A DNA stretch of 64,000 nucleotides from Sclerurus mexicanus. Its lineage: Eukaryota; Chordata; Aves; Passeriformes; Furnariidae. The translations under genes were made by a program, and so were the position numbers. Under the pieces are notes generated by a model. The model saw only the letters and a list, made by a program, of their open reading frames with translations, made no database searches and was not told the DNA's origin. Of this stretch, positions 46,560 to 61,500 are shown one piece after another (within the stretch, counting starts at the first letter, position 1; every line of letters starts with the position of its first letter). The stretch lies in assembly GCA_013396755.1 (NCBI GenBank), contig VWZF01003025.1, forward strand, positions 1,365,002 through 1,429,001, in the 5' to 3' direction.

Positions 46560-49500
46560 CTAGGGAAAAAAATGAAGAGAAATCCTAATTTTAACAATGT
46601 TTCAGCAGTACAGAATTACAGGATGATAAGCAAATTACAAATGGCCTGTATTTAGGTGCTTGAAATTACCTGACTGAAATTCATTCTTATTTTGCTTTTG
46701 AAAAAGCCCATTAAATGTAATGCTAGAGAGGATATGACCAGAAAAGACAGACTCAGAGCCATGTAACAAGTTGGATTAATTCTCAGCTAACGCCTGTTTT
46801 GTCATCAGGACAAAACTAAATGCAAGAGCAAAAGCAATTCTATGAAGAAGTTTTCTGATTAGTTCAATCTGGGGTTTTATGCAAATTTCAGATCTTAATG
46901 GAATATTCATTTTACAACTCTAGTACTCACACCTATTTGATAGCACTATATAAAGTAATTCAGAGGAACTGTGCTGATATGAGGTAGATGATACCAAGCC
47001 CTGTTTTTCTATTGTCTCTTAAAATCTATTTAAATCTATTATTTCACAATGGCAGTGATGACTTGAGAAATGACTGGTTATTACTTTTCTTCAGTTGTAA
47101 ACAGTTTTTCCTTTATGCTGACACTATGAATGCTATGAAGCTTTCCACTACCAGAGGGAAAAAATACCTTTAAAGGATATTTAGCACTGACGGTCATAAT
47201 CTTGTATAAATCTGTTCAATTATATTTTCTTCTCTTTATTTTGCACGTAGTCAATCTAAGTCACTAATAGAGCAGTAAGACAGATTCAAAAGGAGACAAA
47301 TCTTACGTGTCCTCATTAGATTAATTTCCTACTAATCTGAGAAGTGTTGAGGAGTGCGGATGGGCAAGAGTTGAGCCTTTAGCAGGAGCTGCTATTAAAT
47401 AAACTAACATCCACCTTGATTTACAGAACCTCCTCAAATCATCAAAGATTAGAAGAAGTCTTAAGAACAGGAGTAGCCATCCAGAATCAATTCCTCCTTC
47501 CAGAGATCTTCCCTGGAGCTAAGAGCAAGCTTTCAGCATTTCCAGTATGGCTACGAGGAGTGAGAAGAGCGACCCAGAGCACAGCCCACGAGGCTCTGGC
47601 CGTGTGCAGGAGCCTCCCCTGAGCCTTTTGGCCATGAGACCTCCTTGGGTTGCTCCTGCCTGTGCCTCACCCACCTCTTCTGCTGCAGCACTTCCTCCAG
47701 GGTTTCCTGCTTGTCCTGCAGCAGGTGCCGGAGGTGCTTCATTTCCTGCTCGTACTGTGCAATCTTCCCCGCAAACTCTTTCTCCTGCTCGGTCATCTTG
47801 AGACTGATCCCTCCGAGCTTCCCAGCCGCCTTCTTTTTATATACCTGGAAGGGTTAGAGAGAATAGGCAAAATGGGATTGTCACTACCGACAAAAGAAAC
47901 TAGAGACACTGATTTGCGGTTTAACCTTTCCATCAGTGCTGCCTTGCTTAAGGATGTCAGGTGGGTTGCATTATGGCATTTTTTTAACCTGTTAATTTGA
48001 AGGTATTGCACTTCATTTTGTTCTGCATATAAAACCAGAGTGTAGAGTGAATGCCATGCTGTACGTTTGTCTTATGAGTGAACAGAACTGGCTGCCAAAA
48101 AGGGTCTATTTTCCAGGATGCAAAGCTACACTTTACAGCACATGTTGCTTCCCACTTGTCCCACAGTGATATTTATCAGTACATACCAAGAAGGAGTGTT
48201 TATGTTTTTGTTAGTTGTCTAATATTAATACTAAGAGGAAGAAAAGAATAGCTTTGTGTTTCAAACCAGCTTGCTGCTTCACATAATAGTCCTTCTGTTC
48301 AGTGAAGCACAAGTGGCTTTTTGCTGGATGGTTATAATAACCAAATATATTGGTCTCATCTCAAAAATAAGAAATGATTTTTGTACAAATTTTGCTTTCT
48401 GAAATAACATCCCCATTAAATTGCATAAGCACATGAGGACTGAGAGCTATGGCTTGTATATTGTTACAAATGTCTAAGTGCTGCTATTCCTGGCAAAAAC
48501 CAAATCCAATATTAGCTTTTTTTCTCATGATTACAAGCAGAATGCTAAAACTGTTATTTTTATCTGCAGAATGTGATGTTTCCTGCAGGCTATAGGACAG
48601 AGTTTTGGATGGAAGCACCTCCTTTAATAAAACTGTGAACTATTTAATTGTTAAGGTTTGAAAACACTATTTGTCTTGCTAATACAAAGGTTTATCTAAA
48701 GTGCTAATCACTAAGGTTTTACCTTATTCTGACTCAGAGCAGAAAGACTAAGCCTGCCTTTTGGAGGAATAATAAAAAAATATATATTTTTAGGTATATG
48801 CTGTATATAAGGCTATATAATCCTTTCCACAAACTGTTCACGTTTTAGCTCTTGTAAAATGTGTTATCAAGGAGTTATTTTCCTGGAGCTAATAGGATAA
48901 ATAATAATATTTACCTAGAACATTAGTAATTCAAAATTTAAGGATGACTTACATAGGGGATTTTTCCTAGCTTCTCCCTGTCAGTTCTAAGAAAAGAATC
49001 AGAAGCCTGCAAGTTAACCAGTCTCATTATCCAACTTTTTAGATTCCCAGAGAAGTCTCCAAAAGGCAGAGTGAGCTGCTTGCACTGTAATACCATAGGA
49101 GGCTAAAGGAAAACGGGTTCCTTGTGAGCCAGAGAGGAAGTGCAGAGCACACGAAATCCTCCAGCTTTACTCAGGTGCAAGCAGGACTTGGAATACCCTC
49201 TCTAGGGCAGGAGCCCATAATAAGAAAGAACCTCCTCTCTCTCTTATCACAGAAAAGGCTGATAAAGCAGCTGGTAGCGTTGGTGACATCCATTTTCCAT
49301 CCATCGTTTTCATCATCTTCACGCACCACGCAGCTCCAGGGAGGTGAGCTTTGTGTTTTCGGCTGCCCCAGATGGTTGGACCTCTGGCTGCTCCCATCCC
49401 ACGCCTGCTCCTGCTTTGCCAGCCAAAGCAGAGTCCCGTGTGCAGAAGGGTTGCAAAATCAGTGGGGCACAAAGGGCCAAAGTGCACCATTTTCTTATGG

Positions 49501-52500
49501 CCATATGATTATGGCCTGAAAGCAGATAGGAGGGACACGCAGTTCTGATCTTGCTCCTGTGGATGGATCATAACAACATCTGCAGAAAACGTGGCCTGGC
49601 AGGTCGGGGTGGCTCTGGGCACACTGACACATGCTGGCACTTACAGTGCCTTCACAGCACGTCAGGTACCAGTAAACAGAGTGGTGGAGATAAGAGTTTT
49701 CAGGAAGAAGAGGATGGTAGCACGTAGCTAGAAGGTGTAATATTTTCCACTAGAGCTGGAAAGGGTAGTCAGCCCAAGGTCAGGGCTGAGAGTAAGAGAG
49801 TAAGCTGTGCAGTGGGACAGGCAGTTCTGAAATACACAGCTCCTCAATGCTCAGGAAGTGTGAAGCACAAACCTTTATTGCTTTCTCTTCACCAACAACA
49901 ATTTTCTACTCTAAATGCAGTATGTAGCAGGATGGTAGGGGAAAAAATAAGACCAAATTAGGAAAACCTGCATGAAAATGAGGGCAGTTACAGTAGGAAA
50001 TGCTAGATGGTAGATATCTTCAGTATAAAGTTTCTACTAAAACCTCATGATTAACAAAATTATTATCAAAGAGAGATTCAAAATCCGTGAACAATTTGTT
50101 ATAATCTGAATTCTTTTCTTGACAGTGTGCCTAATTTAAAGATGAATTGCAGTGAAGGAGAAGAAAAGATTCCTGATGATGAACCAGAATGCAAAATCTG
50201 TTCCCAGAGATTTACTGTTCATAGTCATAACCCAAAAATCTTGGATTGTCTTCATAAAATTTGTACTAGATGTTTGACTAAAATACTTCCCCTAAGAGAT
50301 GGATCCTTCTGTGTCAGCTGTCCCTTTTGGTTCCATAAGACAGAGGTGCAGGAAGATCAAGTCCAAGCTCACACAGTTTAAAATATGTAATAAAGCTGTG
50401 TATACAAACATTGACATGGGTTTAGGGTTTATTTTAGCAATAACCCATTATTTAGCTTTAAAGGTTTTCCCAGTGATTTTAGTTTTAATAACAGATCTGC
50501 CTGATCTTGAGACTTCTCAAGGAAAATCAAAAACCACAGTGTTTTACTCATTTACTTGCTTCAAAAGAATGAATTAAAGGGAAGAACTCTGGGCCAGAAG
50601 ACCAGACCTACTTTTATGTGCAAGACGCAAAGGATGTGACCTCCGAGGGACCGGAATTGCTGGCCCAGCCTCTGTCTGCAGGGCATGTGGTGTGTTTCCA
50701 GTGGACAACGGCACCCCACACAGCCCTCCTCCTTTCCTCCCCTCAAATAACATCTGCAGTGATGTAAAAGCAGCTCCAGCAAACCTTCTGAGACACACAG
50801 GGTTCATCTGACCTGTAAGAGTTTTGGATGAGCTTCTTCCTGATGCCATAGAAGGCAACAGACTCAGCGAGGGGTAAATGCGTGCCCTTGGTTGTGTCTA
50901 AGGAGCAGAAAACACACTCACACTGCAGGCACTCCATGTTCTACTTCATATTCTTATCTCTTATCTTGTATCTTGAGGAAATGGCTGAAGATGGCCAAAA
51001 GCCAAGGCAAAATAAGCTCTTCTAAGATAAGAAATAGCTAACACTCACATTATCAATAGCTGTGCCACCCTTTCAGAAAAATGAATGTGTTTTAAGTACT
51101 GTTATCACGGGAGACAGATTACACCTAAATACCTCGTAAAAGGTTTATCCTGAAACTCAACATACAGGGCAGTTACCCAACATGTGATTTCCTGAAGCAG
51201 CAAAGAAATAAATTATACCAGCTTCTAGCAAAGTTCAATTAATACAATAACCAAAGAGCATATGACGTTTGTAGGTGTTGTGTGACTGTTTATGCTCTCT
51301 GCTTTACTGACAAAAATAAAGAATGAAAAGGTTTTGCAAGTAGATTAATCTTATTTTTGCTAAATTGAAACAGCTATATTTAAGAACTTTATTCACAGAC
51401 TTTTTTCTCATTTCCACTAATAGTTAATGATTTTTTTAACTTGGCTTTGCACTTAAAATTCGCTACATGTAAATGTTCTTAATTTTATGCAAACCTCTAT
51501 CCCTTATAAAGGTCACAGAGCTATTAATTGCAGAAAACCTGTATTTATTTGTAGTATATGTATATATTATATGTATTTAACAGGAGCCACTGTCTTGGTA
51601 GGGGAGATAAGACATGAATGAGGGTGAAAAACGCTAAAAACATTTTATAACTGTATTAGTATAATGAGATCATTCTTTCAGGTAGTGCAGAAGGAGCTGG
51701 TCTCCACTAACACAGTGGTGGTGCACATTTGTGTCATTTGATGCATGAATAGCAGTGTAGGTATTCACTGGAAAAGTGTAAATCTCTGCTTTAGGGTAAA
51801 CTGAACAAATGACAATACAAAACAGCTTTTGAAAGTAATATATACATTACTTTCTGTATATACAAACCAATACACCAGGTCTCTCTCTTTTCTTAAGATT
51901 GCAGTAAAAGCAATTATGGTAGCAGCAAAGATGTTGAAACAGAAGTGTTTCAAATTTATTTCATGCTATATGCTGTTACAGTGCAATTACATTCTGTGCT
52001 TTGTGTTTGTCTGGAGAGTTGCAAAGATAACCTATAATGTATTCTCTAACTAGGCTGCATGTGTGAACATCCTCTGAGTTTCTAAATCCTCTCCCCTATG
52101 GCCACATGGAAGTACTTGATGGTAACTGTACACTTGAGATACGATTTTAATTCTTCCAAATCAAATTGTAATGGACTTCAAGCTGAAGTATTAGCACAGC
52201 CTCCAAGAAGTGTGACCTGGGTCACACAGAGCAAAAATGAAATACAAATAATCTTTCATTTTTTCCACAACTAGTCATAGTTCTCCAGGTAATGATGTGC
52301 ATGCAATGATCTGGCAGACAGGCAATGTAGGAACACAATGCAAGAAGATACTCATGAAAACTATAATTATGATCTATTTTGCTTTTTTAAAACATTTTAA
52401 GGTAATTCAAAAGGCTTTCATAGAAACACTGACAGAAATTAACTCTCTTCTCATTACAAACTGCAAAACGTTTCACAATAAATACTTAGCTTAGAAACAC

Positions 52501-55500
52501 AGTTTACCTTAACTTTTTCTTCCAGTTTTCCTAAGCGTAGGCTGCCTTCTATCATTTTATTGAGAACACCCTGCTTCTCATTTTCCAAAGACGTGGCCTG
52601 CAACCATAGAGTATAAATAACTCAGTGTAATCATTACATGAGACAGAGCAGACAAAATATATCCACTGAGGAGGACACACCAATTCCATTTTGAGCTCCA
52701 ACAGTCTGAGGAACCAACATGGAAAACGAGTCCTGAAAACAACTGATTAATAATTTGTCATCTGACTGTGAATACTATGAAACAGTATTATTTTGAAAGG
52801 ATACTAACACTGCAAACTCCACCAATTCTGTGTATTTTTCTACAGATATATGGAGGGATCCTGTCTGTATGCATGAGACTCATCCTTTGGGTCAGATTTA
52901 GCAGTCTGCTCTCAAAAGAGCCCCTGAAACTGGCAAGGACTGATACGTGGCTCATGAAACCTGTCTGTCCTAGGACTGTTTTCACTGTTTCACAGGCACT
53001 ACACTGCCAGATATAAAAATTAAACCAAACAAAAATGGATAAAACTATGAACAATGAAATTACTTTACAACTGTGAGAGGCTTCAATTGTTAAATCCACT
53101 GAAAGCATTAAGTAAGGAGCTTTTAGAATCAGCAATGTCTGGCCACCTTGAACTACCCACATCACTGCAGACACATCTCCTTTCACAGAAGTCAAACCAA
53201 CTGGCACTGGTGGAGTCTGAACTTCTGCTCAGTAAGTGACAGCGTGATTTACTGGGAGGCAGCTGAATCATACAGTGCAATAAAAGAATAATTTTGACAG
53301 CTGCTAACTCAGGATTACAGTTCATCATCAGTGTTACACTCTCAGAATTGATTTATATAAATTTGTTGCTGCTCTGTTTTAGGCTGTCACTGTTCCTGGA
53401 GACAGTAAGTTTACGATTATCCCTTTATTTTTTGTGAAGATGTGACTACTACAGATATTTTTTTAACCCTCAGTAAGAATATAGGCTCATTTGTTAGTGC
53501 TGTAGCCTTTCTGCTGTCCCTGTTCTTCTGGATGAAATCCGCATAAAAATGGATTTCAATGCTTTAATTCAATGAATGAACTAGAAAAGAGTAAGGCTAG
53601 GGTTAACAGCAGTAGCTGAACTGAGTAAATAAACAAGGCATTCCTGAATTTTGAGGTGGGGGAATGATACTACATTTTAAATTCTATGTCATAACCAGTG
53701 GTGGTTCTTCTATCTCTAATTTTTGATTTGTTTGCTTGTTTTCCAGGCCTTCCCATTAGACAACCTGATCAGATTAGCTGACTACAAGGAACCTGCAGTC
53801 TAACTTCCTGGCAAGATTCAGCAATTAGAAGTAGGAACAGGTTGTTCTGAGTCAGCTTTACTCACCTTTGACTCAGGCAGCAAAGTAAACTGGATATTTT
53901 AAAGCTTTACAGATACTAGACTATTTCAGTAGAAAAATTACTTTGAATATCTTTCTGCTGTCAGCCCAGACACCTTCAAGTGCAGAAACATGTCTTAAAA
54001 TTGTATGATTGTAGGTTATCCTTAAATACATATAGTTCAACACCAATCTCTAAAATTAGATTAAAAAGTGTCTTTTAAGCTTGAAATATACCATTGCAAT
54101 CCTTAATGCTCATGGGAATTAAGGCTTAATGATGTTAACTGCAGAAATAAGGGTAGCTGCTTTTAGCCAGTCTTCTAGAAAAAAGTCTTTTGCTACTGCC
54201 ATCCTATTTACTAGAGTCTACTTAAATAGCTAAATCCTCAAACTGAAATGACAGCTTTCTTTTTTGACAATTCAAATTAACAGCAAGTTGTGCCAGTAGG
54301 ATGATAACTGTGTGAAATATCAATTAGGTAGTATTAATTATTTAAAGGGAATTACCAAAAATACAAGATGATCACGTTCCTGAGCTATCTTCTCCACCAG
54401 ACCAATGAGGTTTGTTAGATAGTGATGGGCTGCAATTTCTTTTTCCATCACTTCCTCCAGCTGCAGTTGCAAAAGGCCTATTTTCTTTGATAGTCGCCTA
54501 TAAAATTAACAGGAAAAGGAAAATCTTCAGAGTGGGAATTAATAACGGCATTAAAAACTTGCATCACATATGCAAATCAGCACATGCAAGTCTCAATCAA
54601 TCAAACATACTGTTAAAAATGCCCTGGCTCACAATATCTGCAGTGCCAAAAGTGTCGTGTCCAAGTGTTGGGGCTGTTTTTTTTTACAATATGTTGTCTG
54701 AATAACAACAACGATTCAAAAGAATAGTTTGTGCAATGGCTACAAGCTCCTATTTCTTAAGAAATACAACAGCAATATTGGTTTTTACTTTTTAAAGTAT
54801 TGTGAGCCCATCTCTGAACCAAACTGGGTGCATGAGAAGGTTTGAAAATAGTGTAAGGCCTTATTTTTAGGTGAGAACACCAAGGATTAATTGCTTAGCT
54901 AACTACTACTCATACTACTAACTACTACATTAAAGAAAAAAAATAATATATATATATGTATAAAAAAATATCTATAATGTGCATGCAGACACAGAAAAGC
55001 GAGCATGAACACATACAAAGGTCAGCAAACCTTGGCAGCCAGGCCTTTGGATGTGACAAAGGTAAGTTTAGGAAACACACTGTTTCTGCATTAGGTAGAA
55101 AACACACATTATGGGAAGCCAGACAATTTTACAGATGTTTCTGCTGTTACTTTTAGAAACACAAGTATTTCTATACAAGAAAACAAGACTGACGTGACCT
55201 GTTTGTCTTTTGCATCATTTCCATTTCGGTTTCCAGGATCTTCTTGTCAGCCATGAAGTTATTTTTCTCTGAGAGCAGTTTCTTGTTTTCAGCTTGCAGG
55301 GATGCCAGCTTTGCCATCACATCTTCCACCTCGCAGAGCTTTTTCTCCTGCTCCTGTTGTAACCGTCTGCAAAACCCAACAGTGTAGAACAGGTGTCATG
55401 CACAGACCCACTTCACTGAAAAGCTGAATTACAGGAAAATAACCCTGCTGAAGATATGAAAGATACACTGAGAATGCTTAATGTTCAGTGGTGACATCAG

Positions 55501-58500
55501 AGAGGTGTTACATTCTCAAAGCATGAATGAATTATTTAAAGTATTCATTCTGACAGCACCTTATTTAAATTATAAAAATATGTAGCCCAAATGCATTCCT
55601 TTTTTTTTTTTTCCCCCAAAGAAATTACTAGCAATGCTAAAATACAAGGTCTGAGAACTTCCCAGGACATCACTGTACCACAAAACAGTAACCTGCACTA
55701 TCCAAAGGCTTTGAAAGTGAACAATTTACAGAAGATCTTCAGGGAAACATTAGTCTGCAGACAGTCCTGCATGACACTTGTGCTGTTTTGTGTTAGTTCT
55801 ATATTGTAAAGACTGGAGGAACTCAGAACTTCCAGTTCAGAATTTCAGGATCCTTTAGACATGTTCACAAAGATGGGAACAAAACAATGAGAAAATTTGA
55901 TACAAAGTATTGATAGAAGTAAATAGATTTGACAAAAATGGCATTTTTAATGCCTCCTCTTCTGCTATTTCCACCTGTACAATTAGCAGTATGTACTCTA
56001 TGGCAGGAACACTTCTACTCATGTTTGTAGACCTGGGATTTCCTTCAGTAAATTTAAATGTCTCTAAAAACCAAGACAGTATTTTTGAAATACTTCCTTC
56101 CCTTTCTTTGCACTTTGGCAGTTACCAGTAGAGATCCCCACTGGCCTCCTACCTACAGAGTGCTGCATCTGCAGCTCTGTTCATGGCCATGCTTTGCAGA
56201 ATTGTTTCTCCATGCACCAGATGTAAATCCATACCTGTTCAAATCATTCACCAAAGCCAAGTGCTCCTCTGCTGCTATTCTGCTATCCACTTTGGCTTTC
56301 AGCTCTTCACAAGTAGAATACAAAGCTTCTAATTGCTTCTGGTACTTTGCTATCTCTTCTTCTTGACTCTGTTTCTTACCTTCTAAGATTACTATCTGTT
56401 TGGTCAACTTTGAAGCTTTTGGGAGGGGAAAAAAAAAAGCCAATTGGGTATAACAGAACGAATCCAATCACCTAGTGAAACTTCAACAAACCATTAATAA
56501 TTCCTAGTTGTTCATAGCATTATGTAACAGTGGATTTGTCAGTTTGTATTTTAACATTTGGATTTCCTCTTTTGCTGTCTCAAGCAACTTGTTTGGGTAA
56601 AATGCTGAAACTTCAAGACTGCTTCTTTTCAGAACTATAGGATCATTGAAACATCATTTACTCTGAAAAATTCTGATTCAGTTTATAGTGCTCTTAAATT
56701 AAAAAAATGAATGCATTGATAGTTAACAGTTCCTGTCACTTTTTCAGAAGGAAGTCAACATGGAGCATGTTGTATAGTGCCAGCAGGTGACACTGACACT
56801 TTTTCAGTATCAGTTACATCCAGAGATCTTATATTAATGCTGCCAACATTCAGCCACGTTTTTCAGGCATATATAAAGTTGCCAAAAGACCCCAACCAAA
56901 GAAACCCAAAACCTCCCAAACCCACCAAAACAAAACAAACAAAAAACTCTACAAAAACCCAAACTTGCAGTACCATCTTTAGTTCAAATGACTGGCAACT
57001 CAAGCACTTTACCTTCTTGAACATGCTGCCTGTGACTATCTTTTGCTTTAGCTTGTTGGATTTCGAGTTGCTCCATCAACAATCCATTTTCCTCCAAGAC
57101 CAGCTTGGCCTGGGTTTGCAGCTGCTGCCTGTAATGAAAACCAGCTTGTAAATATAATATACTTCAAATGTTAGCTTATGTCCCAACTGGATTTCAACAA
57201 TGTAAACTTTTAAAATCATATATGAACCTCTTTGAAGAAATTAAAAACCCTCATTGAAAGCAAAGTCAGGACCTCTGGTAAGCTTATTGGAGACATGAAC
57301 TCACAAGTGTGAAAACGTAATTTATTTTAAATAACGTTTAAAACCTTTGACTAACAAAACCAAAAATTCCCTATAGAAATTTGGCTTTTAAGAAAAACAA
57401 TACCAGTCTTTGTGATGTTTAAAAAAGCTTAAGAAACTATTTGCTGTTCTATTAGGAGCTTAAAAAGTTGAGAAGTATTAGCCAAAATGCAAGGAGAAAT
57501 ACAGTACAAGTGTGTCAGATGATATCACGTGAATTTAAACTCAGCAGTCGTCATCAATCAGCAAGAGCAGCCCAAACCCAAACAAAGTGTAGCAAAATAG
57601 CAAAAAAAGGATTTCTGGTGATAAGAGCACAGTGTGTATCTACTCTGGTCATATGTGGCCTGACCTACATAAAAATGCATCTTATTGTGCATAGGTCTAC
57701 ACTGACAATCTCTCCTACCATCAAACCATATTCTGACTAAAATTTCAGCTGAAGAATACAGCTAACAATTGGCAGCTGAAAAATATAAACAGAAGATTTT
57801 TGCAAACATAGAAATGGAAGTCAACTTACACTTTGTATTCATGAAAACCTCTGAGTACAGAAGCTTGTCAGCTCAGCTGATTTCTTTAATTTACTGTGAA
57901 ATTTACTGCAGTGGCCATAAGGAGAAGGAAGCAAGTGTCTACCAGCCATACGCCACATCCTCACCCTCAGCTATGCCTGGCACCATACAGGAGCACTGCA
58001 CCACAACACTGAGTGTGAAGAGCCACTGAAGGTGCAGAACAAAAGCTTGGTAAGGTGATGTTGCTGCTGGTTTTCCTGCCTGGCTGAACCCAACCTTAAA
58101 AAACAGCTCCCAGGCAGAGACTACAGCCAGCCTGAAGTAGCTCAGAGAGTTATGACCTTCCCTCATTCATTTGAAGAGAGGCAAAACTAAAAGCAAAGGT
58201 GTGAAGTTAAAAAAATGAGTATTTAAGAAGCTGAAACACCTCTATAAGGAGTGTTTTGAAATTTGGGAACAGTACATAAGCAGTCAAGGATACATAAATT
58301 ATCCAGGGTATTTTACTGAAGCACCTGTGCAGCACTTTGATACCTTTGTAACAACCTACTTAACCAAATCTATGCAATTCAACCTCGAGGAAGCCCCCAC
58401 TGAGAGTCAGTCTGTGCAGAAAGACTTCAGAAGGAAGAGACAGCTTGAGCAAAGTCCTCCTCGTGCAGCCACTGTGCCATCTGAGCCCTTGCACACAACC

Positions 58501-61500
58501 ACCACCTGTGTCATGGGGCAGTAACAACTTCTGTGGTCACTCACAGGGGATGCTGTTCCAAAACCTGGAGAGGAATTATCTTCCAATTTCCACTTGAAGT
58601 TTGGTGGTGGGCAATGAATACCCAGTTACTGTTCTAGTAACACTGCCCTATTCTAAAATACCCCAGGACTACACTGCCTTTCTTCTTCACAGCTGTTGCC
58701 TCAAAAAGCTCACCATCACCTTGCAATGGATCAGGACAAACAGTCTCTTCTCCAACTCAGCTACCAACTGAAAAATGTCTCACTTAGGTCATTTGTTCTT
58801 AAGGCTCAAGTGTTTTTTACTCCTTAACTTCATTACATTGCATTGTTTCATTTCTCAAGAGCATCAAATTCCTCTAAAGCCAAATTCCATTGCCATTTTA
58901 TATTAGTAGAAAACCAATGTCATTGGCACACTGTAAAAGTATCTAACTTGCAATATGTGGGGCAGAATTACACGGGCTTCAGGTGCAAAACTGCACACTC
59001 ATATCTAATCTTTATTCCAAAATTATTCCAGATCAGCACTGTTCCATCAAGACACTGTGACACTGTTAACTCTTCAGCAAAACAATTTGCTTGACGGGAA
59101 AAAAAAAATTTCCCTTAAAATCTCTAATCTTAAAAGTTTGCATGCAATAAGCAAAATAATTAGTAACTTGTAATTAATTTCTAGTAATATAACTTGCCAT
59201 TCTGTAGGGGTAATAAAGTTATTTTTATTTAATTGCTCATGCAGGTCTTCATTTTCCTTCACCAACTCTTCAACTCGTGCTTTAAAATTCTTCATATCCT
59301 CCTGGGAGACAAAGAATTTCACATGAAATCCTTTAGAAGCAAGTATTTTAATTTTTACATCACCAAAAATCTTCATAAGCATACATGTTTGGGTGTCTGC
59401 TAATTCTGGTCTTAATAGCATATTATCTCACTACTCACTCATGTCTAATTCAGATGTGCATATTTTATTTCTAAATTGTTTCATCCATCTAGTAATATCT
59501 GATTAAAAATAATGCTACTGTTTGATTTGTCCCACATTTTCACAAGTTGTAGATCCTTAAAATATTTTAAAAGCTGAATTTTGGCAATTCCTAGATGATA
59601 CCATATATCTTCAGAAGGAATGGTATGGATTTGAATATGGTAGGACAATACAGTGAATTTGCAATAAAACCCTTGGTGTTTTCTACTCATTTTATGGCTT
59701 AATTTTTTGAAGAAAATAAATTTACTTTTAAAGCCTATGAAAGTTCTGCTCTGAAGATGACTACTTTTCAAAGATTCAGTGACAAAATAATACTTCTAAA
59801 AAGCAAAAAGTGTGTCCATTCTTTTAATATCTAGAAAGAAATATTTTTCTACCATAAAGCCCACAAGCAAGTGAAGAGCAGCTATACAGAGCACTGAATT
59901 CCCCTTAGGAATGACAGCAGTAAATTCTACAACAGTAGATAAATAACTACATTCTAAAAACAGATTTGACAAAACCATTAAAAAAATTCAGTAGTTTATT
60001 TCCATTTTAGTGTATATTTTCTTTAAATGGCAACTTGCCTCATGTTCGAGAATAAAATCTTCCTTTTCTCTTATTCTGTCTTCATATGCCAACAGAAGAG
60101 GTGACAAATACTTCACATCCAACTTAAAAGAAAATTTAAAAATCTATAAACATAAATGAATTCCAAACAATAATCTCATCTGCATTTTTTACTTCTCCTG
60201 CTACAGACTGCTAGTTTTAAAAGCTGTTAAGGGGTTTCATAGATGAGTTGTAGACAGAAGTGCAGAACTTATACAAGCATGCAGAGCACCAGGTGCAGAG
60301 GAGATGCAGGATGAGATGCAGGATGAGATGCAGGATGAGATGCAGGATGCTTCATAGCACCAGGCTGGGAGCAAGCTTTGGAAAGGAAAAGGCTGGATGC
60401 TGCATTGGCACACTTCACTAAAAAGCATATCACTCTCTGTAACACAGCAGAACTTGGATGCAAAGCAATACAAAACAAAAGTGAACCACTACAGTGAATA
60501 CTACTAATAAAAAAATATTTTCCCAGATTCAGTAGTAAGTGGGAAAGGAATTTTTACATTCTCAAACCTGCAGTTTTAAAACTAAATACATACGTATGTG
60601 ATTACTGGCTATTATGGCTAGAAAGACAGAGCAGGAGGGTTTTCCTAGTCTGTACAGTTCTGAATAACAATGAGGAAGGAAAATGTAACATCTGATTAGC
60701 ATTTCAAGAGAAATCTTTTACATATTACAAATGCTTTTAATTCCACAGACTATTTGCCTTCTCCTTGCCAGAAATCCACAGGCTACTAGTGGACCCATGA
60801 TGATGTCTACTATCAGAATCAATGAAATGTTCTACTTTCCTTTGGTATCATCTTCAAAATAGTAACAGCAGAAGAGTAACAGTTAAGGAAATCACCAATT
60901 AAGCGACAGACCTTGGAAGACCTTGAAGCAAACTGTCTGCCAGACAATTCTAAGTGTGGATGGCATTTCTGACTCTGAGGCTAACAGGACTTTTCAGTAG
61001 TTCAGTTTGTGACTGTGTGCAGCCTGTAGTTTACTGGACATTCAACTGGAGCTGCACACATTCATTGCAAAGTTCTGCCCTACATCTTTTTACACAACAA
61101 AAATATATTCTATTTATATGGAATATATAGAGTATTTATAATATTGTATTAGTATGTGATAGTTCAGCAAAGTAATAATATCCTGAATGTTGTTTCCAGT
61201 AAAAGAATTCTACTACTTTACTTAGAAAGGAATAAACAGGTAAATGAAAACATTCTTTGACTTACCAGCCATGGTGGTGGTGGTCCTTTCATGGGTAAGC
61301 TTTTCAGCTTCAGATGCTAGAGTAGGTTTTTAAAGAGATACTGACATTATTTCCTGCTTTTTGAAGCAGCAACAACTATCCACACAAGCTTATGCTTCTA
61401 ATTACATGTGTTGCATATGTAATACACACTCAAAGTCAACAAAACTGGAAGTTCAGTATCTTACTAATGCAGGAGAACAATACTGACTTCTTAAAGTTAG

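Noticed and set aside
50561..50937. Cysteine-containing minus-strand ORFs next to the RING fragment
   Set aside because: Several overlapping short frames with no recognisable domain and no agreement on one frame; not supported as a gene.
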